Assembly: GCA_018003015.1 (NCBI GenBank)
Contig: JAGNEZ010000013.1
Coordinates: forward strand, 61,296-125,295
Reading direction: 5' to 3'
DNA from: Phycisphaerae bacterium
GTDB lineage: Bacteria > Planctomycetota > Phycisphaerae > UBA1845 > PWPN01
Length of the DNA stretch: 64,000 nucleotides
Shown piece by piece: positions 53,017 through 61,080 of this stretch. Position 1 is the stretch's first letter, and each line of letters begins with the position of its first letter. The translations under genes were made by a program, and so were the position numbers. The notes beneath the pieces were generated by a model. It did not search any database. It saw only the letters and a program-made list of their open reading frames with translations, and had not been told where the DNA came from.

Positions 53017-53400
53017 TCACTTGCTCTTCTTCAGCTTCGCCTTGAGCACGCTGAGCAACGTGTTGGGGTCAATGGGCTTCTGGAACACGCCGTTCAGGCC
53101 AAGGGCGGTGTAGTCGGTGCTCGTGCTCAGGCTGTCGCCGACCGAGCTGAGCATGTAGATGGGGGCCTTATTGCCCAGCGCCCGGAGTTCCTTGACGAAG
53201 GTCGTGCCCGCGTCGACCTCTTCCATCATCAGGTCAACGATGACGAAGTCCGGCTTGGCCTCCTTGTAGACCTTGAGCCCGGCCTCGGCACTCTGGGCCT
53301 CGACCATGATATAGCCGGCTGACTCGAGGATCGTCCTGACCGCGTCGAGGAAATCCTGATCGTCATCGATGTAGAGAATGACAAACTTCCCGTTCTGCAT
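53017..53400 (-). CDS. Single-domain response regulator
   Basis: A 127-residue CheY-like receiver with no output domain. The acidic pocket is D12-D13-D14, the phosphoacceptor is D56 in V-I-V-D-L-M-M, and the C-terminal K-P is in F-Q-K-P-I-D-P. It lies 5 bases after the maturation protease and before the histidine kinase, so these form a cognate pair in the hydrogenase operon. Without an output domain it must act through protein contact or as a phosphorelay step, not by binding DNA directly. Confidence 0.92.
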   Translation of the reverse strand: MQNGKFVILYIDDDQDFLDAVRTILESAGYIMVEAQSAEAGLKVYKEAKPDFVIVDLMMEEVDAGTTFVKELRALGNKAPIYMLSSVGDSLSTSTDYTALGLNGVFQKPIDPNTLLSVLKAKLKKSK

Positions 53401-53405
53401 GTTTC

Positions 53406-53924
53406 TTACCTCATCGAAGTTGCGAGGACTTCGCCCGACGAATGGTCGGTATCCCAGTCATCCCGCTCGAAGTCGCCCTCGCGCAGGAACCGCTCCACGA
53501 AACGGATCGCCGCGGCCAGATTGACTCGGGCGCGCGAAGATAGCGACTCCCCGAAGTCATCGAAATCGTATCCGCGAATTCCGAGAATGAAACCCCGGGT
53601 ACACCCACCGAAGAGTGCGTGCGCCAGGCCCAGCACCTGCCTGGGCTCGATGCTGTGAGTGCTGAAGTTGATGCCCGCTTCCGGCTCGATGGGCCGGAAC
53701 GAGAAGGGCGCCTCCCCGGTCGCATCGGCGTCGGCGAAAACGACGATGTCGTGCTCGGCGACGGCCTGGGCATCCTCGACCGTGAGCTGGTAGTCGGCAT
53801 CGACAGTCACCGCCGGAAGGGCCAGTGACTCGACCACCCCGGCCAGAGCCGGGCCCAATCCATCATCGAGCCGGCCGGGGTTGCCGTAACCGATCAGCAA
53901 AACAGTGGCGTCCTTCTTACTCAT
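53406..53924 (-). CDS. hoxW: Hydrogenase maturation protease (HoxW/HycI family)
   Basis: A 172-residue nickel-dependent endopeptidase that trims the C-terminus of a hydrogenase large subunit. The family start G-Y-G-N-P-G-R-L-D-D-G-L-G carries the metal-binding aspartate, and a further metal/structural site lies in V-F-A-D-A-D-A and the H-x-x-E region (T-H-S-I-E-P). Its ATG at 53924 overlaps the hoxH TGA (ATGA), so it very probably processes HoxH, which has a 25-residue tail after the cleavage-site histidine. The group 1 large subunit in this window needs no such cut. Confidence 0.92.
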   Translation of the reverse strand: MSKKDATVLLIGYGNPGRLDDGLGPALAGVVESLALPAVTVDADYQLTVEDAQAVAEHDIVVFADADATGEAPFSFRPIEPEAGINFSTHSIEPRQVLGLAHALFGGCTRGFILGIRGYDFDDFGESLSSRARVNLAAAIRFVERFLREGDFERDDWDTDHSSGEVLATSMR

Positions 53925-55366
53925 CCCTTGCTCATGGTGTCCAGCAGCTTCCCTTGGTGATCGACCAGTTCGACCGTGAGGGGCATCTGTCCGAGGGCGT
54001 GGGTCGCGCAGGAAAGACATGGATCGTACGCCCGGATGGCCACCTCGATGTGGTTGAGGAGCCCCTCGGTGATGGTCACACCCGACAGGTGGTCCTTCGC
54101 GACCTTCTCCACCGCCCGGTTCATGGGTTCGTTGTTGTTGGTGGTCGACACAATCAAGTTGGCCATGACCACCTGGTCTTTGTCGTTGACCCGGTAGTGG
54201 TGGAACAACGTGCCGCGGGGGGCTTCGATCAAACCGACCGCCTCGTCGCGGCGCTGGCCCTTGGTGACCAGGTCTGTGCCCTGCAGATCCTTGTCGTGCA
54301 GAAGAGCCTTGATCTTCTCGATCGAGTGCAACAGCTCAATCATCCGCGACCAGTGGTATGCCATGGTCAGATTGTTGGGCTTGTTGTCGGTGACGGCCAT
54401 GAACTCCTTGCGGGCCGCTTCCGCCTCGGGCGTGTCAATGAAGTCGGCCGTGTTGACTCGGGCCAGCGGGCCGACCCGGTACCAGCCCTTTTCCGGTCCC
54501 AGGCTCTTGATGAAAGGAAACTTCATGTACGACCAGGAACGCACTTCCTCGGCGATGTAGTCGGTATACTTCTGGTAGTCCACCTGATCGAAGATCTTCT
54601 TGCCGAGGGGGTCGATCGCCCGCAGGTTGCCGTGGTACAGATCCATGGCTCCGTCCTGGCGGATCAGGGACAGATGGTTCGAGTCGAACGAGCCGAAGGG
54701 GGCAACCTTCTTCAGGTTGGTGACGGTGTAGTCCTTGGCGATCTTGACCGCCTCGCGAGACCATTGGACCATCTGCTCGATGTCCTTGAGGAAGCCGTCC
54801 CGCTCGGCCACGGAGAGATTCTTGTTGATGCCGCCGGGGATCGCTCCGGTTCCGTGGATCTTCTTGCCCGCGGTCGCCTTGATGATCTCCTGGCCATACT
54901 TGCGCATCATCACGCCCTGGACGGCCAAGTTCGGGAACTTGGCGGCCACGCCGATGACGTTGCGGATCGCCACGTCGGCATCAAAGCCGAAGAGCAAGTC
55001 CGGCGAGCACAGATGGAAGAAGTGCAGGGCGTGTGACTGGAAGAACTGCCCGTAGTGCATCAGCCGGCGCATCTTCTCGGCCGTCGGAGTGAGGTTCTCG
55101 CCCCCGACGATCCGATCCATGGCCTTGGCGGCGGCCAGATGGTGGCTCACCGGGCAGATGCCGCACAGGCGCTGGACCAGCACGGGCACTTCCCAGTAGG
55201 GCCGGCCTTGGATGAACCGCTCGAAGCCGCGGAACTCCACGATGTGCAGGCGGGCCTGTCGCACCTGCTTCTTCTCGTCGAGCAATAGGGTCACTTTCCC
55301 GTGTCCCTCCACGCGGGTGACCGGCTCGATCACGATTCTCTGCATGTTTCCTGTCGCAGCAACCAC
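53921..55366 (-). CDS. hoxH: [NiFe] hydrogenase large subunit HoxH, group 3d
   Basis: The catalytic subunit of a cytoplasmic NAD-linked bidirectional hydrogenase. The first NiFe motif is R-L-C-G-I-C-P-V-S-H and the second D-P-C-L-S-C-A-T-H, followed by a 25-residue tail that a protease should remove after the histidine. Up to 481 residues. A GTG at 55366 has GGAGG six bases upstream, while ATG 55345 gives M-Q-R-I-V-I-E-P-V-T-R-V-E-G-H, which fits the family start better; both are possible. It lies 20 bases after hoxY and overlaps the maturation protease gene. Confidence 0.95.
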   Translation of the reverse strand: MVAATGNMQRIVIEPVTRVEGHGKVTLLLDEKKQVRQARLHIVEFRGFERFIQGRPYWEVPVLVQRLCGICPVSHHLAAAKAMDRIVGGENLTPTAEKMRRLMHYGQFFQSHALHFFHLCSPDLLFGFDADVAIRNVIGVAAKFPNLAVQGVMMRKYGQEIIKATAGKKIHGTGAIPGGINKNLSVAERDGFLKDIEQMVQWSREAVKIAKDYTVTNLKKVAPFGSFDSNHLSLIRQDGAMDLYHGNLRAIDPLGKKIFDQVDYQKYTDYIAEEVRSWSYMKFPFIKSLGPEKGWYRVGPLARVNTADFIDTPEAEAARKEFMAVTDNKPNNLTMAYHWSRMIELLHSIEKIKALLHDKDLQGTDLVTKGQRRDEAVGLIEAPRGTLFHHYRVNDKDQVVMANLIVSTTNNNEPMNRAVEKVAKDHLSGVTITEGLLNHIEVAIRAYDPCLSCATHALGQMPLTVELVDHQGKLLDTMSKG

Positions 55367-55386
55367 GGCGATCCTCCGGAAAGGAA

Positions 55387-55932
55387 TCAGTCGTATTTCA
55401 CCAATTCATAGGGCAACTGCACGGGCTTGTTGCCCAGCAATGCCACGAGGGTCTCCCATAGTGTGTCCGCCGGGGGCGGGCAGCCAGGGATGTAGTAGTC
55501 GATCTTGACCACCTCGTCGCAAGGATAGACCTTGTTCAGCAGCAGGGGGATCTCCGGATCGTTCGGGATCATGCCGCTGGGATTGTGCACGGTCGGGCCG
55601 TGGAGGTAGGCTTCCTCCAGGCATTCCTTGAGCGGGATGGTGTTCCGCATGGCCGGCAAACCGCCCATGATGGCACAGTCGCCGACCGAAATGAGCACAT
55701 CGCAGTGCTTTCGGAAATCCTGCAGCACGCGGACGTTCTCTTCGTTGCAGCAGCCGCCCTCGATCAGGCCGACGGCACACCGCCCGGTGAACTCCTTGAT
55801 GTCGTCCACCGGGGACTTGTCGAAATCCACGATCTCGACCAGCTTGAGGATGCGATCGTCAATGTCCAACAGGGACATGTGACAACCGAAGCATCCGGCC
55901 AGAGATGCGGTTGCGACCTTCGGTTTGGCCAT
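55387..55932 (-). CDS. hoxY: [NiFe] hydrogenase small subunit HoxY
   Basis: A 181-residue small subunit of the hydrogenase module, short as in HoxY, with a single proximal [4Fe-4S] cluster. Ligands are C14-x2-C17 (A-G-C-F-G-C-H-M-S), the cysteine in V-G-D-C-A-I-M-G-G and the one in P-G-C-P-P-P. There is no Tat signal, so the enzyme is cytoplasmic. It passes electrons between HoxH and HoxU. It starts 15 bases after hoxU and ends 20 bases before hoxH. Confidence 0.95.
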   Translation of the reverse strand: MAKPKVATASLAGCFGCHMSLLDIDDRILKLVEIVDFDKSPVDDIKEFTGRCAVGLIEGGCCNEENVRVLQDFRKHCDVLISVGDCAIMGGLPAMRNTIPLKECLEEAYLHGPTVHNPSGMIPNDPEIPLLLNKVYPCDEVVKIDYYIPGCPPPADTLWETLVALLGNKPVQLPYELVKYD

Positions 55933-55947
55933 GTTTGGCTCCCTTCT

Positions 55948-56664
55948 TTACTTCTTGCCCGTTCGTTTCGCCTCGATGTCCGATCCGATGGGCTCCTTGT
56001 CGTAGAGCCGCTTGCCTATCGGGATGGCGTAGCCCACGCGTTTCTTCAGAATCGCCCCGACCGGACAGACTTCGACGAACTTGTCGGTCACTTTGGCGTC
56101 GGTACCGCCGAGGCAGGCTTCCGAGTTGACACCGACCTTCTTGTGAATGCCGCGGCCCACGAATTGGAGGATACCCTTGCCGTCCACGTCCCGGGAGGCC
56201 CGAATGCAGCGGGCGCACATGATGCATCGATTGTGGTCGATCAACAGATCGGGGTGGGAGGCGTCGACATCTCGCTTGGGAAACATATATGGGAACTTGG
56301 GGGCCGGGATCCCCAGTCGATAGGCCATCGCCTGCAGCTCGCAGTTGCCGCTCTTCTCGCAGAACATGCAGAAGTGGTTGCCCTCGACGAAAAGCATCTC
56401 AACCAGGTCCTTGCGGATCCTGGTCACGCGATCCGAGTTGTTCTCGACCACGATGCCCTCGGCGACGGGCTGGGTGCAGGCCGCCTGAGGTCGGCCGTTG
56501 ACCAGGACGGTGCACACCCGGCAGCTCCCGTAGGGCGTCAGGCCTTTCATGTGGCACAGTCGGGGCACGTAGATTCCCGCCGCCTCGGCTGCTTCCAAAA
56601 TGGTCTGGCCTTTCTGGCCCTGGATTTCCTCGCCATCGATGATGAAACTGACTGTATCGCTCAT
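55948..56664 (-). CDS. hoxU: NAD-linked hydrogenase diaphorase subunit HoxU
   Basis: A 238-residue NuoG-N-terminal-like electron-transfer subunit. An N-terminal [2Fe-2S] domain has C37, C48, C51 and C63. A His-ligated cluster motif follows, H97-F-C99-M-F-C102 ... C108, then a ferredoxin-type [4Fe-4S] motif, C147-I-M-C150-A-R-C153, with a late C-P-V-G-A. The start at ATG 56664 (M-S-D-T-V-S-F) lies 13 bases after hoxF; the longer frame overlaps hoxF and is rejected. It carries electrons between HoxY and the flavin-containing HoxF. Confidence 0.95.
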   Translation of the reverse strand: MSDTVSFIIDGEEIQGQKGQTILEAAEAAGIYVPRLCHMKGLTPYGSCRVCTVLVNGRPQAACTQPVAEGIVVENNSDRVTRIRKDLVEMLFVEGNHFCMFCEKSGNCELQAMAYRLGIPAPKFPYMFPKRDVDASHPDLLIDHNRCIMCARCIRASRDVDGKGILQFVGRGIHKKVGVNSEACLGGTDAKVTDKFVEVCPVGAILKKRVGYAIPIGKRLYDKEPIGSDIEAKRTGKK

Positions 56665-56677
56665 GTCTTCTTCCTGA

Positions 56678-58492
56678 TTAGAAGTGGACCGACTTGCGAC
56701 CGGTGATCTCTTGAGCATCCGACAGCGCCGCACGGATATCGAATGCCGGCTGAGTGCCGTTGGTGTCTTTTCTGACGATCGCCTCGTAGGCGGATCTGAA
56801 ATTCTTCAGCGTGGTCAGGATCGGATTGGCCGAGGTCTGGCCCAGGCCGCACCGGCTGGCCGATTTGACCGACTGCCCGAGGTTCTCCAGGTATTCGAGG
56901 TCGGACGTCTGCCCGAGCCCGGCGAGAATGCGGTCGATGCGCTCCTTGAGCAGCATGTTGCCAACTCGACACGGGGTACAGTAGCCGCAGCTTTCCTCGA
57001 CGAAGAACTCCATGAACTTGCCGGCGACCTCAAGGACGCTCCGCTCGGGTCCGAAGACCATGATCGAGCCGCCGGTGGCCAGGTCGTCATAGCAGATGGT
57101 CCGGTCGTAGTCCTTCGGCCCGACCATCTGCCCGCTCGGCCCACCCACCTGTACGGCGATCGCGTCGTCCGCCCCGCACAGCTTCAGCACGTCGCGGAGC
57201 CTGATGCCGAACGGCACCTCATACACGCCGGGGCTCATGCAGTCACCGGAGACGCTGAGCAGCTTCGTTCCGGAGCTGCCCGTCGAGCCGAGCTGTGCGA
57301 ACCAGCCCGGCCCTTTGTCGAGGATGCGGGCGACACAGCAGAACGTCTCGACGTTGTTGACCGTGGTGGGGCAACCGAGGTAGCCCTTCTGGGCGGGAAA
57401 AGGCGGGCGGTTCTTGGGATCACCGCGCTGGCCTTCGCACGAGCTGAGTAGGGCGGTCTCCTCGCCGCAGACGTAGGCACCGGCGCCCATCTGGATGCGA
57501 ATCGCGAAATCGAAGCCCATCTTGCCGCAAATGTTCTTGCCCAACAGACCGTCGTGTCGACGGCGGTTGAGGACGTGCTCAAGGTAGGCTTGCAGATAAG
57601 CATACTCGCCGCGGAGATAGAGAATACCGGTATCGCTGCCGATCGCATAGCCGGCGATCGTCATGCCCTCGAAGAGCAGGTCGGCCTTCTCGGTCAGAAT
57701 GACGCGGTCCTTGAAGGTGCCGGGCTCGCCTTCGTCGCCATTGCAGACCACATAACGCTTGCTGCCTTCGGCACTTCGGGTGTAGTCCCACTTGATTCCG
57801 GTGGGAAATCCGGCCCCGCCTCGGCCGCGCAACCGCGAGGTCTTGATATCTCGAATGACTTCCTGCGGGCTCATGGCCAGAGCCTTCCTCAACGCGTCGC
57901 CGGGGGCGAGGTCGGCCAGAACGACCGGGCCGGCCTTGCGAATGTTGTTCTCGACCATGGAGCGGACGAGATCGTTGGCGTTGTTGCCGTCGCCGAGTTT
58001 CTGCACCAGCTTCTTGGGATCCGCGTGGGCTCGGAGGCTGCGAACGATGGAGTCCACCTTGTCGCTCGACAAGTGCGTGATGACCACGTCATTGATTAGT
58101 GCCGCGGGCGCCTGGTCACACATGCCAATGCATGGCGTCCATTCCAGCGTGATCTTGCCGTCCGGCGTGGTTTCACCGAAATCGATGCCCAGGGATTCGC
58201 GAAACGCCTGGGCCACACGGTCGCTGCCAGCCATCTGGTCGATGATGTCGTTGCACAGCCGGATGATCACCTGGCCCTTGGCCTTCCTCGAAAAGAAAGC
58301 ATAGAAGGTGACGACGCTCTCGACCTCGACCCTCGGCGCGGAGACCGCCGCGGCGATGGTGTCCATCGCTTCGCCGCAGACGCAGCCCAACCTCGCATGG
58401 GCCGCCCGGACAATGTCCATCATGCGCGTGCGGTCATTGCCGTATTTCTGACAGACCTCCCGGATCGCTGCCTGGACTTGGCTCATGTTCAA
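56678..58492 (-). CDS. hoxF: NAD-linked hydrogenase diaphorase subunit HoxF (NuoE-NuoF fusion)
   Basis: The 604-residue NAD-binding diaphorase subunit. An N-terminal NuoE-like thioredoxin-fold domain (about 1-155) is joined to a NuoF-like domain with the NAD/FMN motifs G-R-G-G-A-G-F-P-T-G and G-A-G-A-Y-V-C-G-E-E-T-A-L, plus the cluster motif S-C-G-Y-C-T-P-C. In the NuoE part only C80, C121 and C125 are seen where four ligands are usual, so the [2Fe-2S] site is incomplete, as I also recall for Cupriavidus HoxF. No C-terminal extra domain is present. First gene of the operon; it defines the group 3d assignment together with HoxU, HoxY and HoxH. Confidence 0.95.
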   Translation of the reverse strand: MNMSQVQAAIREVCQKYGNDRTRMMDIVRAAHARLGCVCGEAMDTIAAAVSAPRVEVESVVTFYAFFSRKAKGQVIIRLCNDIIDQMAGSDRVAQAFRESLGIDFGETTPDGKITLEWTPCIGMCDQAPAALINDVVITHLSSDKVDSIVRSLRAHADPKKLVQKLGDGNNANDLVRSMVENNIRKAGPVVLADLAPGDALRKALAMSPQEVIRDIKTSRLRGRGGAGFPTGIKWDYTRSAEGSKRYVVCNGDEGEPGTFKDRVILTEKADLLFEGMTIAGYAIGSDTGILYLRGEYAYLQAYLEHVLNRRRHDGLLGKNICGKMGFDFAIRIQMGAGAYVCGEETALLSSCEGQRGDPKNRPPFPAQKGYLGCPTTVNNVETFCCVARILDKGPGWFAQLGSTGSSGTKLLSVSGDCMSPGVYEVPFGIRLRDVLKLCGADDAIAVQVGGPSGQMVGPKDYDRTICYDDLATGGSIMVFGPERSVLEVAGKFMEFFVEESCGYCTPCRVGNMLLKERIDRILAGLGQTSDLEYLENLGQSVKSASRCGLGQTSANPILTTLKNFRSAYEAIVRKDTNGTQPAFDIRAALSDAQEITGRKSVHF

Positions 58493-58533
58493 CCTCGAAT
58501 CGGACGCGAGTTCGTGAAAGACGAAACCGTCCT

Positions 58534-58574
58534 AAGATAAGGCTTCGGCGCAGGAGTGCAAGGGGGCAACCCCC
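58534..58574 (-). promoter_or_regulatory. Possible promoter region of the hox operon
   Basis: On the minus strand TTGCAC (58556-58561) and TATCTT (58534-58539) sit 16 bases apart. Just upstream a GGGGGTTGCCCCC hairpin (58562-58574) overlaps a pattern GG-N10-GC with TTGCA, which fits the -12 box but not the full -24 box of sigma54. Either reading is weak. Confidence 0.22.
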
Positions 58575-58693
58575 GGCTTTTTTCGATCTTGTTCCATGAT
58601 GCGATAGAAGCCTCTACGGTCTGCTCTAGGGATCTCGACTTGAGCCGACACTTGAGGAATCACATTTCTCGCGAAAGAACGCCCCCGCTGTAT

Positions 58694-59818
58694 TCACCCT
58701 TCGCCACCAGCCGACAATACCCGACCAACTGACTCGATAATCGCTTGGTGGGCTCGACTGATTCCCAGTCTGGCCCGTTGCCGCGGGCCGACCCACCTGC
58801 AGGGCATGCCCAAGAGTTCGGTCATTCGCGGCTTCCCGCTGGCCTGACCACGAAACACGTGGAAGGTGACCTGGCGGTGGGTCAGGAGACGCGAGATGGA
58901 CGCGTCGGGCGTCCCGTTCAGCTGACAGGAGACGCCGAGGCGAACCGCCAGACGGTCACGCGCGGCTCCGATCGACTCGCCATCCGCGACCGGCTCGCTC
59001 GGTAGAGCCCAAAGACCTGCCCACAGCCCCGTGTCCGGCCCTTGAACCAGCAGCACGGCGGAGCCGCAGGCGACGGCCGCAACAACAAGGGGCATCGTCC
59101 GGACGGCAGTTCTGCGAGGCGTGACGGGAATCCGCTCGGTCAGTCCCTTGCTCACCGCCCCGCAGTGTGAGCCAAGCGGACACAGCGAGCACGCAGGGTG
59201 GCGAGGCGTACAAATGACGGCTCCAAGCTCCATCAGGGCTTGATTGAAGTCTCCACATCGGTTTTCCGGTAAGAGTGACACTGTCGCCGCCCAAAGACGA
59301 GATCGGACGACCGCAGTCGTAGCCCACTCCGCGACGACCAGCAGCCGGCTGACGACGCGGGCCACATTTCCGTCGAGAACCGGAGCTCGGACACCATAGG
59401 CGACCGAAGCGATCGCTCCGGCCGTGGACCGCCCGATGCCGGGCAGGGTCATGAGCTGCTCGACGTGGACGGGTACGCGACCGCCGTATGCTGACACGAT
59501 AGTGCGGGCTGCGGCATGAAGGTGGCGGGCCCGTCGGTAGTAGCCCAGCCCCGCCCAGAGAGCCAGGACCTCGTCAAGGTCCGCCGCCGCCAGATCGTTG
59601 ATGGTGGGGAACCGTTGAAGGAATCGCTCATAGTAGCCGATCACGGTGATCACCTGGGTCTGCTGGAGCATGAACTCGGCCAGGAGCTGGGCATAGGCGT
59701 CGGTGTGCCGACGTCGCCAGGGCAAGTCCCGTTTGTGCGTGTCATACCAGCGCAGTAATCGCGATCGTATGACGCGGCGGAAGGCGACCTCATCTTCTCG
59801 TCGATGCCGCCCACTCAT
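58694..59818 (-). CDS. mutY: A/G-specific adenine DNA glycosylase MutY
   Basis: A 374-residue base-excision repair glycosylase that removes adenine opposite 8-oxoguanine. The catalytic Glu48 is in L-L-A-E-F-M-L-Q-Q-T-Q-V, the HhH-GPD motif is L-P-G-I-G-R-S-T-A-G-A-I-A, and Asp149 is in V-L-D-G-N-V-A-R-V. The [4Fe-4S] loop C203-x6-C210-x2-C213-x5-C219 is complete. The C-terminal third is a NUDIX-like domain for 8-oxoG recognition. The start at ATG 59818 is chosen by family length; the frame extends further upstream without a ribosome site. Confidence 0.95.
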   Translation of the reverse strand: MSGRHRREDEVAFRRVIRSRLLRWYDTHKRDLPWRRRHTDAYAQLLAEFMLQQTQVITVIGYYERFLQRFPTINDLAAADLDEVLALWAGLGYYRRARHLHAAARTIVSAYGGRVPVHVEQLMTLPGIGRSTAGAIASVAYGVRAPVLDGNVARVVSRLLVVAEWATTAVVRSRLWAATVSLLPENRCGDFNQALMELGAVICTPRHPACSLCPLGSHCGAVSKGLTERIPVTPRRTAVRTMPLVVAAVACGSAVLLVQGPDTGLWAGLWALPSEPVADGESIGAARDRLAVRLGVSCQLNGTPDASISRLLTHRQVTFHVFRGQASGKPRMTELLGMPCRWVGPRQRARLGISRAHQAIIESVGRVLSAGGEG

Positions 59819-59972
59819 CGATCTGGCGACATGCCGAGCTTTTGGTGATGGCCTCTCTCGCACGGGGATGAACGGGCTGGTCTCTGAGCGCTGCACGCGT
59901 TGTACTCCGTCGTGCCTGCTTGACCGCTGGTGGCACTCGGGCTGAAAATCCCAGTCAGGAGGCACAGGCTGT

Positions 59973-60980
59973 ATGGCAGTATACCCTCTGGTGTTCGAGC
60001 CGATCTACAGGGGGAAGATCTGGGGCGGCGACCGGATCTTCACGCGATTCGCCCGGATCAGGAGCATTCCCGGGCCAATCGGTGAATCCTGGGAACTGGC
60101 GGATCTGGAAGAGGGTCAATCTCAAGTGCGGAACGGCCCGTGCCGGGGCAACACGTTGGGTGATCTCCGGCGCAATTGGGGAGCAGACTTGTTCGGGAAG
60201 GTCGAACCGTTCGAGGGCCGATTCCCACTGCTGATCAAATACCTTGATGCTCACACATCGCTCAGCGTTCAGGTTCATCCCAGCGAAGCTGTCGCCCGCC
60301 GACTCGGCGGTCAGGTTCGAGTGAAGCACGAGGCATGGTACATTCTGGATGCCAAGCCTGGGGGGGCAATCTATCATGGGCTCGAACCGGGAGTGGATGA
60401 CCGGGCATTTCGCGACGCGATGCGGACGGGCCGAGTCGACGGTGTTCTCCGCAGCATTCCCGTGGTCGCGGGCGATTGTTATTACCTGCCCAGCGGTACA
60501 CCGCATGCCCTAGGCGCGGGGGTGCTCGTGGCCGAAGTGCAGACGCCGTCCGACGTGACCTATCGAGCTTATGACTGGGGCCGGATTGACCCGACCACCG
60601 GTCGGCCGCGGCCACTCCATCTCGACCAGGCAATCGAGTGCATCGACTTCATCGCTCCATCGCCGCCTCCCAGGCAAGGGATCCTGTCGGTCGGCCATGA
60701 GCCGGGAGAGGCGGCCAGCCTGGCCCGGTGTGAGTGTTTCGAGATTACCCGGTGTCTCGTCGGCGGCGGTGGGCAGGATATGATCGAGCTGTATGGGTGC
60801 CCGGCCGTCTGGATGATGCTCGAGGGTGCCGGAGAGATACTCCATGGTGGTGACGGCGAGAGCGTGCCCATCGTGGCCGGAGACGTGGTGTTGCTTCCCG
60901 CCGCGCTGCCGAAACCGATCATTCGAATCGGCCAGGCGGCCACCTGGCTCAAGGTCACCGTGCCGCCGGCCAAATCATGA
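59973..60980 (+). CDS. manA: Mannose-6-phosphate isomerase, class I
   Basis: A 335-residue class I (short, bacillus-type) phosphomannose isomerase that interconverts mannose 6-phosphate and fructose 6-phosphate. The zinc site is visible in S-V-Q-V-H-P-S-E, the R-V-K-H-E-A-W-Y segment and S-G-T-P-H-A-L-G. The N-terminus Y-P-L-V-F-E-P-I-Y-R-G-K-I-W-G-G is characteristic. GGAGG lies ten bases before the ATG. It stands next to mutY in divergent orientation and upstream of a sialidase gene, suggesting use of mannose-containing glycans, which is inference. Confidence 0.92.
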   Translation: MAVYPLVFEPIYRGKIWGGDRIFTRFARIRSIPGPIGESWELADLEEGQSQVRNGPCRGNTLGDLRRNWGADLFGKVEPFEGRFPLLIKYLDAHTSLSVQVHPSEAVARRLGGQVRVKHEAWYILDAKPGGAIYHGLEPGVDDRAFRDAMRTGRVDGVLRSIPVVAGDCYYLPSGTPHALGAGVLVAEVQTPSDVTYRAYDWGRIDPTTGRPRPLHLDQAIECIDFIAPSPPPRQGILSVGHEPGEAASLARCECFEITRCLVGGGGQDMIELYGCPAVWMMLEGAGEILHGGDGESVPIVAGDVVLLPAALPKPIIRIGQAATWLKVTVPPAKS

Positions 60981-61080
60981 GCCAGGCTTGACGGCTTCGG
61001 AAGCCTGCCAGGGAACATGAGCTCGGCGTGTCGGGCCTGGTCGGCCGCCAGGTGGATCGTCGCACCGAAAGGAATCGCAT

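Noticed and set aside
58562..58583. GGGGG-CAA-CCCCC plus T6 as a plus-strand intrinsic terminator
   Set aside because: No plus-strand gene ends nearby; the genes on both sides run on the minus strand.
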